A stretch of 64,000 nucleotides of DNA from Variovorax sp. (GCA_017744285.1 JAGIBP010000009.1:1-64000), one strand, 5' to 3'; positions 1-17,102 are shown, numbered from the stretch's first letter. The notes: generated by a model from the letters alone, not told the origin. A program made the numbers and translations.

Positions 1-1
1 C

Positions 2-256
2 GCCCGCGTCGAGCGCGCGCCGCTGCGGCGCCCCGCGACCCGCCCGCCGGCCGCGCCGGCCTTCAGCGCGCGGCAGGCCGTGAAGGTCAGGCGCTACGGC
101 GAAGGGCAGGTGGTCTGCGCCGACTCGGGCTCGATCACCGTCGAGTTCGCGGACGGCAGCCGGCGCAGCTTCGTGCCGGGCTCCGTCGAGGCGCTGCCGC
201 ACGCCGCGCGCGGGCCGATCGCCCCGAAGGCGGGCACCGAAGGAGAAAGGCCATGA
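2..256 (+). CDS. C-terminal fragment of an upstream protein (possible helicase-type tail, ...VKVRRYGEGQVVCADSGSITVEFADGSRRSFVPGSVE...)
   Basis: Open frame from the window edge, stop TGA at 254-256 overlapping the ATG of the next gene (ATGA). The 'YGEGxVV...ITVEFxDGxxRxF' pattern resembles C-terminal tails of some RecQ/UvrD-type proteins; identity weak. Confidence 0.4.
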   Translation, partial: ARVERAPLRRPATRPPAAPAFSARQAVKVRRYGEGQVVCADSGSITVEFADGSRRSFVPGSVEALPHAARGPIAPKAGTEGERP

Positions 257-2037
257 ACGTCAGCGAATACATCTGGCACCGGGTGCAGGCCTGGGGCCTC
301 TACCGCGTCTACGGCTATCCGGGCGACGGCGTCGGCGGCCTCGACGTCGCGCTGGAAAAGGCCGGCGACACGCTCCAGTACGTCCAGGTGCGCCACGAGG
401 AGATGGCCGCCTTCATGGCGTCGGCGCATGCGAAGTTCACCGGCCAGGTGGGGCTGTGCTATGCCACCTCGGGGCCCGGCGCGATCCACCTGCTCAACGG
501 CCTCTACGACGCGAAGATGGACCATGTGCCGGTGGTCGCGATCGTCGGCCAGCAGGCGCGTTCCTCGCTCGGCGCGCACTACCAGCAGGAGGTGGATCTG
601 CCCGCGCTCTTCAAGGACGTGGCCGGCGAATTCGTCATGACCGCGAGCGTGCCGGCGCAGGTGCGGCACCTGGTCGATCGCGCCATCCGCATCGCGGCCT
701 CGCGGCGCACGGTGACCTGCGTGATCGTGCCCAACGACGTGCAGGAACTCGACTACGAGGACCCGCCGATGGCGCACGGCGCGACGCACACCGGCGTCGG
801 CCACGCGCGGTCCGCGCAGGTGCCCGACGAGGCGGCGCTGCGCGAGGCGGCGGCGGTGCTCAACCAGGGCACCCGGGTCGCGATGCTGGTCGGCGCCGGC
901 GCGCTCGGCGCGACCGACGAGGTGATCGCGGTGGCCGACCGGCTGCAGGCCGGCGTGGCGAAGGCGCTGCTGGGCAAGGCGGTACTGCCCGACGACCTGC
1001 CGTGGGTGACCGGTTCGCTGGGCCTGCTCGGCACCGAGCCGAGCTGGACGCTGATGCAGGAGTGCGACACGCTGCTCATGGTGGGCTCGTCCTTCCCCTA
1101 TAGCGAGTTCCTGCCCAAGCCGGGCCGCGCCCGGGGCGTGCAGGTCGACATCGACGGCACGCTGCTGAGCCTGCGCTATCCGATGGAGGTCAACCTCGTG
1201 GGCGACAGCGGCGCGACCTTGCGGGCGCTGCTTCCTCTGCTGGAGCACAAGCCCGCCTCGTCCTGGCGCGAGGGCATCGAACGCCAGGTGGGCCAGTGGT
1301 GGCAGAAGCTCGAAGCGCGGGCGATGGCCTCGGCGGACCCGATCAATCCGCAGCGCGTCTTCTGGGAGCTGTCGCCGCGCCTGCCCGACAACTGCATCCT
1401 CACGGGCGATGCCGGCACCGTCGCCAACTGGTATGCGCGCGACATCCGGATGCGGCGCGGGATGATGGGGTCGCTCTCCGGCAGCCTCGCCTCGCTCGGG
1501 TCGGCCACGCCTTACGCGGTGGCCGCCAAGATGGCCTTCCCGGACCGCGTGGTCATTGCCTTCATCGGCGACGGCGCGATGCAGATGAACGGGCTCAACG
1601 TGATGATCACCATCGCGAAATACTGGCGCCGCTGGGCCGATCCGCGGCTGGTCGTGATGGTGCTGCGCAACCGCGACCTGTCGCAGGTGACATGGGAAGA
1701 GCGCGTGCAGATCGGCGCCGGCAAGACCGAGTCGACCCAGCGCGTGCCCGATTTCCGCTACGACGCGTACGCGCGGCTGCTGGGACTCGAGGGCATCTCG
1801 GTGGACGATCCCGAGCGCATCGGCGCCGCGTGGGACGCGGCGCTGGCCGCGGACCGGCCGGTGATCCTCGACTGCGTGACCGACCCCAACGTGCCGCCGC
1901 TGCCGCCGCACATCAGCGCCGAGGAGGCGAAGAACTTCATGGCGATGACGACGGGCGAGCCCGAACTCGGCAGCGTGGTCAGGAACACCGTGAAGCAACT
2001 GCTCGCGGGCATCCTCCCCGGCCGGCACGAGCAATGA
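253..2037 (+). CDS. Thiamine pyrophosphate-requiring enzyme (pyruvate oxidase/acetolactate synthase-like)
   Basis: 594 aa; N-terminal TPP domain (VRHEEMAAFMASAHAKFTGQVGLCYATSGPGAIHLLNGLYDA), TPP-binding GDGAMQMNGLN. Confidence 0.9.
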   Translation: MNVSEYIWHRVQAWGLYRVYGYPGDGVGGLDVALEKAGDTLQYVQVRHEEMAAFMASAHAKFTGQVGLCYATSGPGAIHLLNGLYDAKMDHVPVVAIVGQQARSSLGAHYQQEVDLPALFKDVAGEFVMTASVPAQVRHLVDRAIRIAASRRTVTCVIVPNDVQELDYEDPPMAHGATHTGVGHARSAQVPDEAALREAAAVLNQGTRVAMLVGAGALGATDEVIAVADRLQAGVAKALLGKAVLPDDLPWVTGSLGLLGTEPSWTLMQECDTLLMVGSSFPYSEFLPKPGRARGVQVDIDGTLLSLRYPMEVNLVGDSGATLRALLPLLEHKPASSWREGIERQVGQWWQKLEARAMASADPINPQRVFWELSPRLPDNCILTGDAGTVANWYARDIRMRRGMMGSLSGSLASLGSATPYAVAAKMAFPDRVVIAFIGDGAMQMNGLNVMITIAKYWRRWADPRLVVMVLRNRDLSQVTWEERVQIGAGKTESTQRVPDFRYDAYARLLGLEGISVDDPERIGAAWDAALAADRPVILDCVTDPNVPPLPPHISAEEAKNFMAMTTGEPELGSVVRNTVKQLLAGILPGRHEQ

Positions 2038-2094
2038 GCCGCGGCGCGCGCGGCGGCAAGAACTGCGCACGCGCGGGAGGATCTGCAGCAGCTT

Positions 2095-2388
2095 TTACAG
2101 GCCCTGGGTCGCCACCTCGCCGCGGCGCTCGTCGATGAGTGCCCGCGCCTTCGAGGCCAGCGCCTGGATCGCGCTGACGCCGTCGCGGTGGCGCCCCGAC
2201 AGCATCACGCGGCAACGCAGCGCCGAGCCGTCGTACAGGTCCGCATGCCCGCTGACGTGGCCGTCGTCGCCGGCCGCGTCCACTTCGATCGTGACGTTCC
2301 ATCCCTCGTACTGGAAATCGTGGGATGCCTTGTTCTTGGGGTTGCCTTCCTCCGGCCCCAGGTGGCCGGTGGTTTGGGGGCTCGTCAT
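2095..2388 (-). CDS. Hypothetical small protein (MTSPQTTGHLGPEEGNPKNKASHDFQYEGW...)
   Basis: Minus-strand ORF; internal Met chosen as start. Confidence 0.55.
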   Translation of the reverse strand: MTSPQTTGHLGPEEGNPKNKASHDFQYEGWNVTIEVDAAGDDGHVSGHADLYDGSALRCRVMLSGRHRDGVSAIQALASKARALIDERRGEVATQGL

Positions 2389-2478
2389 TCCATCTCCTCT
2401 GATTGGCTGCTGGCGCACGGGAGCCGGGCGCGTTCAGGTGAGGCAGCAAGCGGCGTGCCCGCCCGCACCGTGCGCGGC

Positions 2479-3006
2479 TCACGGCTCGCGATGCCGGTAG
2501 ACGAGGGCGGCGAACTCGTCGAAGCTGGGCAGCGACCAGTCGACGTCGCGCGTGAAACGGTAGCTGTCCAGCCACGCGCGCCAGCACTCGAACTGCGGCG
2601 GCGAGGGCGAGATCTGCGGCCGCTGCTTCTTCAGCAGCGCGAGCGCCTCGAGCGGCGCCATGCCGCGATGCACCAGCAGGCACAGCGCCAGCGTCGCGGA
2701 GCGGCCGATGCCCCACTCGCAGTGCACGAGCACGCGCCGGCCCGCGTCGAGGAACTCGCTGGCGAAGCGGATGCCGTATTCGAGGTCCGGCGTCTCCACG
2801 CCGCACATGTCCTCGGTGGGCAGGTGCAGCAGCGAGAGGCCGTGGCTGCGCATGACGACGGGATCGGGCACCGCCTCGCCACGCAGGTCGATCACGGCGG
2901 CGATGCGATGCTCGCGCGCGAGGGCCTCCGCCTGCTCTGCGGGAAAGCTTCCGCCCACGGCGATGAGATCGGTGATCCAGTTCAGGTTCGGCTGCCAGAC
3001 GCTCAC
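2479..3006 (-). CDS. Dual-specificity/tyrosine protein phosphatase-like protein
   Basis: Signature VHCEWGIGRSATLALCLL (HCxxGxxRS). Confidence 0.85.
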   Translation of the reverse strand: MSVWQPNLNWITDLIAVGGSFPAEQAEALAREHRIAAVIDLRGEAVPDPVVMRSHGLSLLHLPTEDMCGVETPDLEYGIRFASEFLDAGRRVLVHCEWGIGRSATLALCLLVHRGMAPLEALALLKKQRPQISPSPPQFECWRAWLDSYRFTRDVDWSLPSFDEFAALVYRHREP

Positions 3007-3164
3007 GGGAAAACTCTAGTGCCATTTGCGGCGCCCCCCGCGAGAACGCGCGCAAGGCCTACCCCCCCGGGGGGCGAATGGCTCGGCCGCTGCGCGATGC
3101 CGGACTACATGCGCCCGCGGCACCGCACCCACAATGAAACTTCTGCGACGTGCGAGGTGAGCTG

Positions 3165-4154
<990 letters not shown>

Positions 4155-4186
4155 TCGCCGCCTTCAGTCAGAGGCATGAGGGCAAG

Positions 4187-8809
<4,623 letters not shown>

Positions 8810-8830
8810 AGCGCCCTGGCCGCCCGTGCC

Positions 8831-9205
8831 TCAGGCGCCGCCGCCCGCGACCCCGTCGCCCAGCGACAGCATGCCGACCAGGCGCCGCGCGCGATCCACC
8901 ACCGGGATCCGGCGCGGCGCGCGGCGGTCGATGGTGCTCAGCACCTCGTCGAAAAGCTGGTCCTCGAAGCACCAGTAGGGGTCCACGGTCATCACCGAGC
9001 CCACGGGCGTGGTGGACGGCAGCCCGCGCGCGACGGCGCGCACCGCGAGGTCGCGGGCGGTGACGAGGCCGACGAGCTTGCCGTCCTCGCAGACGGGCAC
9101 CGCCGCCAGCTCCCAGGCATCCATTGCCTGCGCGGCGGCCTGTGTCGAGGTGTGCGGCGACACCGCCCGGACCCCGCGGGTCATGAGTTCTGAAACCAAA
9201 GGCAT
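8831..9205 (-). CDS. CBS domain-containing protein
   Basis: Two CBS-like repeats (MTRGVRAVSPHTSTQAAAQAM; VMTVDPYWCFEDQLFDEVL). Confidence 0.85.
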   Translation of the reverse strand: MPLVSELMTRGVRAVSPHTSTQAAAQAMDAWELAAVPVCEDGKLVGLVTARDLAVRAVARGLPSTTPVGSVMTVDPYWCFEDQLFDEVLSTIDRRAPRRIPVVDRARRLVGMLSLGDGVAGGGA

Positions 9206-9290
9206 CGAGGCGCTCCAGTTCGCAACGCGGCATGCGGCTGCATGCCATCTGCCCCGAGCCCGGCAAGCCGCATGCCCGGCCCGTGGGGGC

Positions 9291-10676
<1,386 letters not shown>

Positions 10677-10770
10677 GGCGTGACCCCTCCTGTAGTGGCT
10701 GGCTGGTTCGTCGCCCTGGCGGGTGAACCGTCCGGCAAGCGTACGTCGAACCGCGCGGCGCGCAAGATGT

Positions 10771-11166
10771 CTAGTCGGGATGGCGCCGTGCGAGCGCGCG
10801 CAATTCTTCTGTCAGCGCGGTCATACGCGCAAGCTGGCGCGCGATGACCTGCCTGGCCTGGGCCTGGAGCGCGGCGTCGTCCGTGGCAGTTTCCAGGAGC
10901 GCCAGGGCCGCGTTGGCCGCGCCGATGGGCGTGCGCAGCGCGTGGTCCAGGCGCAGCAGCTCCTGCCGCAGCGCGTCGGCGCCTCCGTCGTCCGGCGCGG
11001 CGGCCGCCGGGGCCGGGGCGGGCCTGGGTGGCGCCCGCAGGGCCTGCGCCGCCCACAGGGCGGCCGCGAGCAGGCCCAGCGCGGCCAGAGCCGGCAGGCG
11101 CGGCGAGCCCGCGCGCGCCTCGGGGGCGCGCAAGTTTTGCCGCAATAGCTTCCGGATCGTTTCCAT
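10771..11166 (-). CDS. Membrane-anchored DHp-only histidine kinase stub
   Basis: METIRKLLRQ... one TM (LPALAALGLLAAALWAAQAL), H-box-like LDHALRTPIGAANAALALLE; stop follows directly, no HATPase domain. Confidence 0.65.
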   Translation of the reverse strand: METIRKLLRQNLRAPEARAGSPRLPALAALGLLAAALWAAQALRAPPRPAPAPAAAAPDDGGADALRQELLRLDHALRTPIGAANAALALLETATDDAALQAQARQVIARQLARMTALTEELRALARRHPD

Positions 11167-11218
11167 TTTCCGGACTCTATTTGAAAACCAAAGGATTAGT
11201 AATACCAGGCTGCTGAGC

Positions 11219-11233
11219 TGGCACGGGGCTTGC
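11219..11233 (+). promoter_or_regulatory. Sigma54 (-24/-12) promoter candidate upstream of rpoN-like gene
   Basis: CTGGCACGGGGCTTGCG: TGGCACG-N4-TTGC with canonical GG-N10-GC spacing; predicted +1 about 11245. Confidence 0.75.
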
Positions 11234-11245
11234 GCCGCCCGGGCC

Positions 11246-12595
11246 ATGCAGGCTCTTGCACCGCAACTGCGTCCCGCGCAGGTCACGGCGTTCTCACCCC
11301 GGCTGCAGCAGGCGGTCCGGCTGCTCCACCTCTCGTCGCAGGACTATGCCCACGCGATGCAGGCGGCGGCGGAAGACAACCCGTTCCTGGAGGTCGACGA
11401 CGCGCCGCCGCCGGGCCAGGAGGCGTTCGGCCGCTCCGGCACGCTCTCGCGCGGGGCCTCGGTCCGGCACGACGAGGGCGTCGACGCGCTGCAGCGCCTC
11501 CCGGTGGCGGGGTCGCTGCGCCAGCACCTGCACGATCAGCTCGGCGTGCTGCGGCTGGACGAGCGCGAGCGCGTGCTCGCCGCGGCGGTGGTCGAGTCGC
11601 TCGACGACGATGGCTACCTGCGCATCTCGCTGGCGGACATCGCCGCGGTGGTGGGCGAAGCGGGCGAGCCGGCGGAAGCGCTCGAGGGCGCGCTGCAGGC
11701 GGCGCTGCGGCGCGTGCAGTCGCTCGATCCGCCCGGCGTCGGGGCGCGCAGCGTGTCGGAATGCCTGCTGCTTCAGCTTCCCCGCATCGAGGAGCCGCGC
11801 CTGCGCGAGACGGTGCGTCGCATCGCGTCCGATCACCTCGACCTGCTGGCGGCCCACAACTTCCGCCGCATCGCGGCCGAACTCGGCGAGCCGATCGAGG
11901 GTGTTCGCGAGGCCGGCGACCGTATCCGCCGCCTGGACGCGCGCCCGGGCTGGAAGTACGACGCCACGCCCACGCCCTTCGTCACGCCCGACGTCTTCGT
12001 GCGGCGGCAGCGCGGCGCGTGGTCGGCCGTGCTCAACGAGGCGGCGATGCCGCGCGTGAACCTGAACCAGGCCTGCGCGCGCCTCTTCGAGCGGCAGCTG
12101 CAGGGGCGCAACCCCGAGATGGCGGCGTACCTGGAACGGGCGCGCTGGACCGTGCAGAACCTCGCGCAGCGCTCGGCCACCATCCTGCGCATCGCGCAGG
12201 CGATCGTCGCCAGGCAGAAGCTGTTCCTCGACCACGGCCCGATCGCGATGAAGCCGCTCGGCCTGGGCGCCATCGCCGAGGCGGTGGGCGTGCACCCGTC
12301 CACCGTGTCGCGTGCGATCCATCACAAGTACATGGCGACGCCCGCGGGCGTGTTCGAACTCAGGTACTTCTTCTCGCGCGGCGTCCAGCATCGCAGCGGC
12401 GCGGCCACCGCGCCGAGCGCCATCCGGCAACTGCTGCGCGAGCTGATCGAGGCGGAGCCGGGCGGTGCGCCTCTCAGCGACGCGGTGCTCGCGCGCCAGC
12501 TGGCCGAGCAGGGCTTCCAGGTCGCGCGGCGCACGGTGACCAAGTACCGGCAGTCGATGAAGATCGAAGCGGTCGACCGGCGCGGCCGCCATTGA
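11246..12595 (+). CDS. rpoN: RNA polymerase sigma-54 factor (RpoN family)
   Basis: Region I LAPQLRPAQVTAFSPRLQQAVRLLHLSSQDY...; RpoN box VARRTVTKYRQ near the C-terminus; HTH VGVHPSTVSRAI. Confidence 0.93.
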   Translation: MQALAPQLRPAQVTAFSPRLQQAVRLLHLSSQDYAHAMQAAAEDNPFLEVDDAPPPGQEAFGRSGTLSRGASVRHDEGVDALQRLPVAGSLRQHLHDQLGVLRLDERERVLAAAVVESLDDDGYLRISLADIAAVVGEAGEPAEALEGALQAALRRVQSLDPPGVGARSVSECLLLQLPRIEEPRLRETVRRIASDHLDLLAAHNFRRIAAELGEPIEGVREAGDRIRRLDARPGWKYDATPTPFVTPDVFVRRQRGAWSAVLNEAAMPRVNLNQACARLFERQLQGRNPEMAAYLERARWTVQNLAQRSATILRIAQAIVARQKLFLDHGPIAMKPLGLGAIAEAVGVHPSTVSRAIHHKYMATPAGVFELRYFFSRGVQHRSGAATAPSAIRQLLRELIEAEPGGAPLSDAVLARQLAEQGFQVARRTVTKYRQSMKIEAVDRRGRH

Positions 12596-12613
12596 GCGCT
12601 CGGCGCGCGGGCC

Positions 12614-12979
12614 TCACCGCTCGAAGGCTTCCTGGCACGGCACGCAGCGCTCGCTGGCGGGCTGCACTTCCAGCCGCGCGCGCGGAATCGGCGCGCCGCA
12701 GTCGATGCACAGGCCGTAGCGGCCCTGGCGCATGCGCTCCTTGGCTGCGGCGATCTGGCGCAGTTCGAGCGCATCGCGGTCCTTCTCGGCCTGGCGGACC
12801 GTCTCGCGCGTGGCGGCTTCGCCCAGGTCGGCGAGATCGCTCACTTCCTCCTGCGGCACCCGCGCGGGTCCGTCGATCGCCTCGCTGTTGATGGCCGCGA
12901 GCTCGGCCGACAGTTCGAGCTCGCGCTTGTCGAGCCTCTTGCGCAAGGCGGCGAGTTGCTTGTCGCTGAGCCCGGTCAT
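12614..12979 (-). CDS. TraR/DksA family zinc-finger protein
   Basis: C-terminal [26 protein letters not shown]; coiled-coil N-terminal part. Confidence 0.88.
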   Translation of the reverse strand: MTGLSDKQLAALRKRLDKRELELSAELAAINSEAIDGPARVPQEEVSDLADLGEAATRETVRQAEKDRDALELRQIAAAKERMRQGRYGLCIDCGAPIPRARLEVQPASERCVPCQEAFER

Positions 12980-13133
12980 AACAGCACTCCTCAAAATTGG
13001 CGCTGTGCCATCAGGCCCGACCGCCGCCGCCGGCGCCTTCGGCGCGGACGCCATGCGCGGGTCAGCGCAGGCCGACAGATTCCCGCTTCCTGGTGCGGCG
13101 ACGCCCCGCGCCGACTCCCTGCAAAATCCCCCC

Positions 13134-15209
13134 ATGACGCCCGAGTTCGACTTCCACAATCCCTACTGCCACGGCTTCGCCCGCGTGGCCGTGGCGGTGC
13201 CGCGCAATCGCGTCGCCGATCCCGTGTTCAATGCCGCCGAGACGGTGCGGCTGTACCGCGAGGCGGCCGCGCAGGGCGCGGTGCTGGTCGCGTTTCCGGA
13301 GCTGGGGCTGTCGGCCTACACCTGCGACGACCTCTTCCACCAGGCGGCGCTGCTCGACGCCTGCGAGGCGGCGCTGCAGACGGTGGTCGAGGCCTCGCGC
13401 GACCTGAACGCGGTGGCCGTGGTGGGGCTGCCGCTGCGCGTGGACCACCGGCTCTTCAACTGCGCCGCGGCGGTGTGCGGCGGGCGGCTGCTGGCCGTGT
13501 TCCCCAAGACCTACCTGCCGAACTACGGCGAGTTCTACGAGGCCCGCCAGTTCGCCGGCGCCGACACCGCGCTCGCCACCGAGATCGAGCTGTGCGGCCA
13601 GCGCGTCCCGTTCGGCACCGACCTGCTGCTGCAGGCGCGCCAGATGCCGCTGCTGAAGCTGCACTGCGAGATCTGCGAGGACGTGTGGGTGCCCATTCCG
13701 CCGTCGAGCCACGCGGCGCTCGCGGGCGCGACGGTGCTGGTGAATCTCTCGGCGTCGAACATCACCATCGGCAAGTCGGCCTACCGGCACCAGCTCGTGA
13801 GCCTGCATTCGGCGCGCTGCCTGGCGGCGTACCTCTATTCGTCGGCGGGCATCGGCGAGTCGACCACCGACCTGGCCTGGGACGGGCAGGCGCTGATCTA
13901 CGAAAGCGGCGAGATGCTGGCCGAGAGTGAGCGCTTCGGCAACCGCTCGCACATGATCTACGCCGACGTGGACCTCGAGCACCTGTCTCGCGAACGCATG
14001 CGGCAGAACTCCTTCGGGATCTCGGCGCAGAAGCACCGCGCGGCGCTGCAGGCCTGGCGCACGGTCGCCTTCGACCTCGAGCGGCCGCAGCCGCCGTCGC
14101 GCGGCCTGCTGCGCCGCGTCGCGCGCTTTCCCTATGTGCCGGCCGATGCCGCGCATCGCGACGAGCGCTGCCACGAGGTCTTCAACATCCAGGTGCAGTC
14201 GCTGGTGCAGCGGATGGAAGCGGCCAACATCAAGAAGCTGATCATCGGCGTCTCGGGCGGCCTCGATTCGACCCACGCGCTGCTGGTGTGCGCGAAGGCG
14301 GTCGACCGGCTCGGCATCCCGCGCGCGAACATCCTCGGCTACACCATGCCGGGCTTCGCCACCAGCGATCGCACGCTGGGCCAGGCGCATGCGCTGATGC
14401 GGGCGGTGGGCTGCACGGCGCAGGAGATCGACATCCGCCCGAGCTGCACGCAGATGCTGCATGACCTCGGCCATCCCTTCGCGGGCGGCGTGCCGCAGTA
14501 CGACATCACGTTCGAGAACGTGCAGGCCGGCGAGCGCACCAGCCATCTCTTCCGGCTGGCCAACCACCACGGCGGCATCGTCGTCGGCACCGGCGACCTG
14601 AGCGAGCTGGCGCTCGGCTGGTGCACCTATGGCGTGGGCGACCACATGTCGCACTACAACGTGAACGCGAGCGTGCCCAAGACGCTCATCAAGCACCTGG
14701 TGCGCTGGGTCGCCGAGAAGGAGGAGATCGGCGCCGAGGGCAGCCGCGTGCTGGTGGCCATCGTGGAAACCGAGGTGAGCCCCGAACTGGTGCCGCCCAC
14801 GGCCGGGCCGGGCGGCGAGCCGCAGGCCCAGCCGGGCCAGCGCACCGAGGACACCATCGGTCCCTACGAGCTGCAGGACTTCCACCTGTACTACACCCTG
14901 CGCTTCGGCTTCAGGCCGGCGAAGGTCGCGTACCTGGCCTGGCAGGCCTGGCACGACCGCTCGCTCGGCGTCTGGCCCGACGCGTTGCAGGGCGAGCGCA
15001 ACGAATACGCGCTCCCGGAGATCCGGCGGCATCTGGGCACCTTCCTGTGGCGCTTCTTCAAGACCAGCCAGTTCAAGCGCTCGTGCGTGCCCAACGCGCC
15101 GAAGGTGGGTTCCGGCGGTTCGCTGTCGCCGCGCGGCGATTGGCGGGCGCCCTCCGACTCGGAGGCGGCAGTCTGGATGGCGGACCTGGAGAACATCCCG
15201 GCGAAGTAG
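13134..15209 (+). CDS. nadE: NAD+ synthase (glutamine-hydrolysing)
   Basis: N-terminal nitrilase-type amidase ([27 protein letters not shown]), synthetase domain [16 protein letters not shown]. Confidence 0.95.
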   Translation: MTPEFDFHNPYCHGFARVAVAVPRNRVADPVFNAAETVRLYREAAAQGAVLVAFPELGLSAYTCDDLFHQAALLDACEAALQTVVEASRDLNAVAVVGLPLRVDHRLFNCAAAVCGGRLLAVFPKTYLPNYGEFYEARQFAGADTALATEIELCGQRVPFGTDLLLQARQMPLLKLHCEICEDVWVPIPPSSHAALAGATVLVNLSASNITIGKSAYRHQLVSLHSARCLAAYLYSSAGIGESTTDLAWDGQALIYESGEMLAESERFGNRSHMIYADVDLEHLSRERMRQNSFGISAQKHRAALQAWRTVAFDLERPQPPSRGLLRRVARFPYVPADAAHRDERCHEVFNIQVQSLVQRMEAANIKKLIIGVSGGLDSTHALLVCAKAVDRLGIPRANILGYTMPGFATSDRTLGQAHALMRAVGCTAQEIDIRPSCTQMLHDLGHPFAGGVPQYDITFENVQAGERTSHLFRLANHHGGIVVGTGDLSELALGWCTYGVGDHMSHYNVNASVPKTLIKHLVRWVAEKEEIGAEGSRVLVAIVETEVSPELVPPTAGPGGEPQAQPGQRTEDTIGPYELQDFHLYYTLRFGFRPAKVAYLAWQAWHDRSLGVWPDALQGERNEYALPEIRRHLGTFLWRFFKTSQFKRSCVPNAPKVGSGGSLSPRGDWRAPSDSEAAVWMADLENIPAK

Positions 15210-15319
15210 GGCCGGCGCTCTCCTACGCAAGTTGCGGCGGCGTCCGACACGGCGCCGCGCATGCGGCCCTAGGGTGAACCCGATGTGAATTCGGGGTCCG
15301 AGGGCCCGGGGACTGAGCC

Positions 15320-16393
15320 GTGGAAATTCTGGTGGTCGTTGGCACCCTGACGGGGTACGGGGGAATCGAGGTCTGTGTCCGGTCGCTGGCGCGCGATGCC
15401 GCCGCCAACGGCGACACGGTCCGCGTGCTCGCGCTGTGCCCTTCGCTCAATGACGGCGGCTGGCACGAGGGGCTGGCCTACAGTGAAGTCAGCCACGGCT
15501 CGAGTTCGCTGAAGAAGCAGATCGTCCAGGGGCTGCCCGCCTTCGTGCGCGCCTGCAAGGAGCATCCGCCCGATGCCGTGATCGTGATCTACAGCGCCAC
15601 GCTCCTCATGGTGCGGCTCGGCCTGCTGCTGGCGGGGCTGCGGCGGCCGGTGCTCGCGTGGCTGCACTTCTCGCTCGCCTACCGCCAGCGAACCAGCCTT
15701 CTGCGGCTCGCGGACGCGCATCTGTGCATCAGCGCCGAGATCGCGCAGGCGACGAAGCGGCTGCCCGGCGTGCGATCCGACGGCGTTCACCTGGTCTACA
15801 ACGGCACGCCGATGGAGGCGGTGCGGGCCATGCCGCGTTCGACGAGCGGGCCGCTGCGCGTGCTGCACGTGGGCCGCCTCATGCAGGGCAGCCAGAAGCG
15901 CACCGACGACCTGCTGCTGGCCCTTGCGCAGGTGCACGGCGACTGGCACCTCGACCTCCTGGGGCCCGCCTGCCCGGAGAGCGACTTCGACGAACTCCGC
16001 ACGCTCGCCGAGCACCTCTGCATCGCGGATCGCGTGACCTTCCACGGGCGCAAGACGCCGCCCTGGGAGGCCGTGAAGGCAGCGGACGTGCTGGTCCTGT
16101 GTTCGGCCTTCGAGGGGTTCCCGCTCGTGCTGATCGAGGCGATGGCGCGCGGCATCCCGTGCCTCAGCAGCGACTGTCCTTCGGGTCCCTCGGATGTCAT
16201 CCGGCCGGAGGAGAACGGATGGCTCTTCGAGGTGAGCGACGTCGCGGCGCTGGCCGCTCGCCTGCAGACGCTGGTGGACTCGCGCGAGGCCCTGCCGTCC
16301 GCCGAGGCGGTGCGCGCCTCGGTGCGGGAGTTCAGCAGCAGCAAGGTGTTCCAGCGCATCCGCCGCGCCATCGAAGAGACGGTGGCCGCCTGA
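15320..16393 (+). CDS. Glycosyltransferase, GT4-like (GTG start)
   Basis: GT-B fold motifs: HVGRLMQGSQKRTDDLLLAL, CSAFEGFPLVLIEAMARGIPCLSSDCPSGPSDVI. Confidence 0.88.
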   Translation: MEILVVVGTLTGYGGIEVCVRSLARDAAANGDTVRVLALCPSLNDGGWHEGLAYSEVSHGSSSLKKQIVQGLPAFVRACKEHPPDAVIVIYSATLLMVRLGLLLAGLRRPVLAWLHFSLAYRQRTSLLRLADAHLCISAEIAQATKRLPGVRSDGVHLVYNGTPMEAVRAMPRSTSGPLRVLHVGRLMQGSQKRTDDLLLALAQVHGDWHLDLLGPACPESDFDELRTLAEHLCIADRVTFHGRKTPPWEAVKAADVLVLCSAFEGFPLVLIEAMARGIPCLSSDCPSGPSDVIRPEENGWLFEVSDVAALAARLQTLVDSREALPSAEAVRASVREFSSSKVFQRIRRAIEETVAA

Positions 16394-16418
16394 CGGGCCG
16401 TCCCGCGGCGAGGTCGAC

Positions 16419-17030
16419 GTGACGCGGCGTCTTTCGCGCGACGAGGCCGCCCAGGCACTTGGCGAACTGCGGGGCGAGACCGACCGCTGCCGCGAATGCC
16501 CGCTCGGCGAGCGCGCCACGCAGTCCGTGTGCGGCGAGGGCGCCGTCCACGCGAAGATCATGGTGGTCGGCGAGCAGCCGGGCGACCGCGAGGACCTGCA
16601 GGGGCGGCCCTTCGTCGGTCCGGCGGGCGGGCTGCTCGATCGCGGCCTGGCCGAGCTGGGCTGGTCGCGCGAGGCGCTGTACGTCACCAATGCGGTCAAG
16701 CACTTCAAGTACGAGCTGCGCGGCAAGCGCCGCATGCACAAGACGCCGGCCCAGCGCGAGATCGAGGCCTGCCACCACTGGCTGGAGCGCGAGATCGCGA
16801 TCGTGCGGCCCGCTGCGTTCATCGCGCTCGGCGCGACCGCGGCGCGCGCGCTGCTGGGCCGGCGCGTCGCGGTCCTGAGCGAGCGCGGCCGGTGGCACGA
16901 GGACGCCGCGGGACGGCCCGTGCTCGTCACGCTGCATCCTTCGGCGCTGCTGCGCGGCGATCCGCAGCAGCGCGACGCGGCCTGGGCGGCCTGGCTGGCC
17001 GACCTACGCATCGCGCTGCCGCCGCGCTAG
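16419..17030 (+). CDS. UdgX-type uracil-DNA glycosylase superfamily protein
   Basis: GEQPGDREDLQGRPFVGPAGGLLDR, VTNAVKHFKYELRGKRRMHKTP, LHPSALLRG. Confidence 0.88.
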   Translation: MTRRLSRDEAAQALGELRGETDRCRECPLGERATQSVCGEGAVHAKIMVVGEQPGDREDLQGRPFVGPAGGLLDRGLAELGWSREALYVTNAVKHFKYELRGKRRMHKTPAQREIEACHHWLEREIAIVRPAAFIALGATAARALLGRRVAVLSERGRWHEDAAGRPVLVTLHPSALLRGDPQQRDAAWAAWLADLRIALPPR

Positions 17031-17102
17031 CGAAGTTCGCCTACGCGATTTCCTCTCTGCTGCCTTGCGCGCCGGCGCCGGGCCGCCCTGTAGCGTGGCC
17101 CC

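Noticed and set aside
9206-9290. TGGCATGCAGCCGCATG (reverse strand) as a sigma54 promoter for the CBS gene
   Set aside because: GC falls at N9 rather than N10 and the -12 element is poor; more simply a GGCATGC palindrome.
12985-13010. TGGCAC (reverse strand) as a sigma54 promoter for the DksA-like gene
   Set aside because: No GC at the required N10 spacing (TGGCACAGCGCCAAT).
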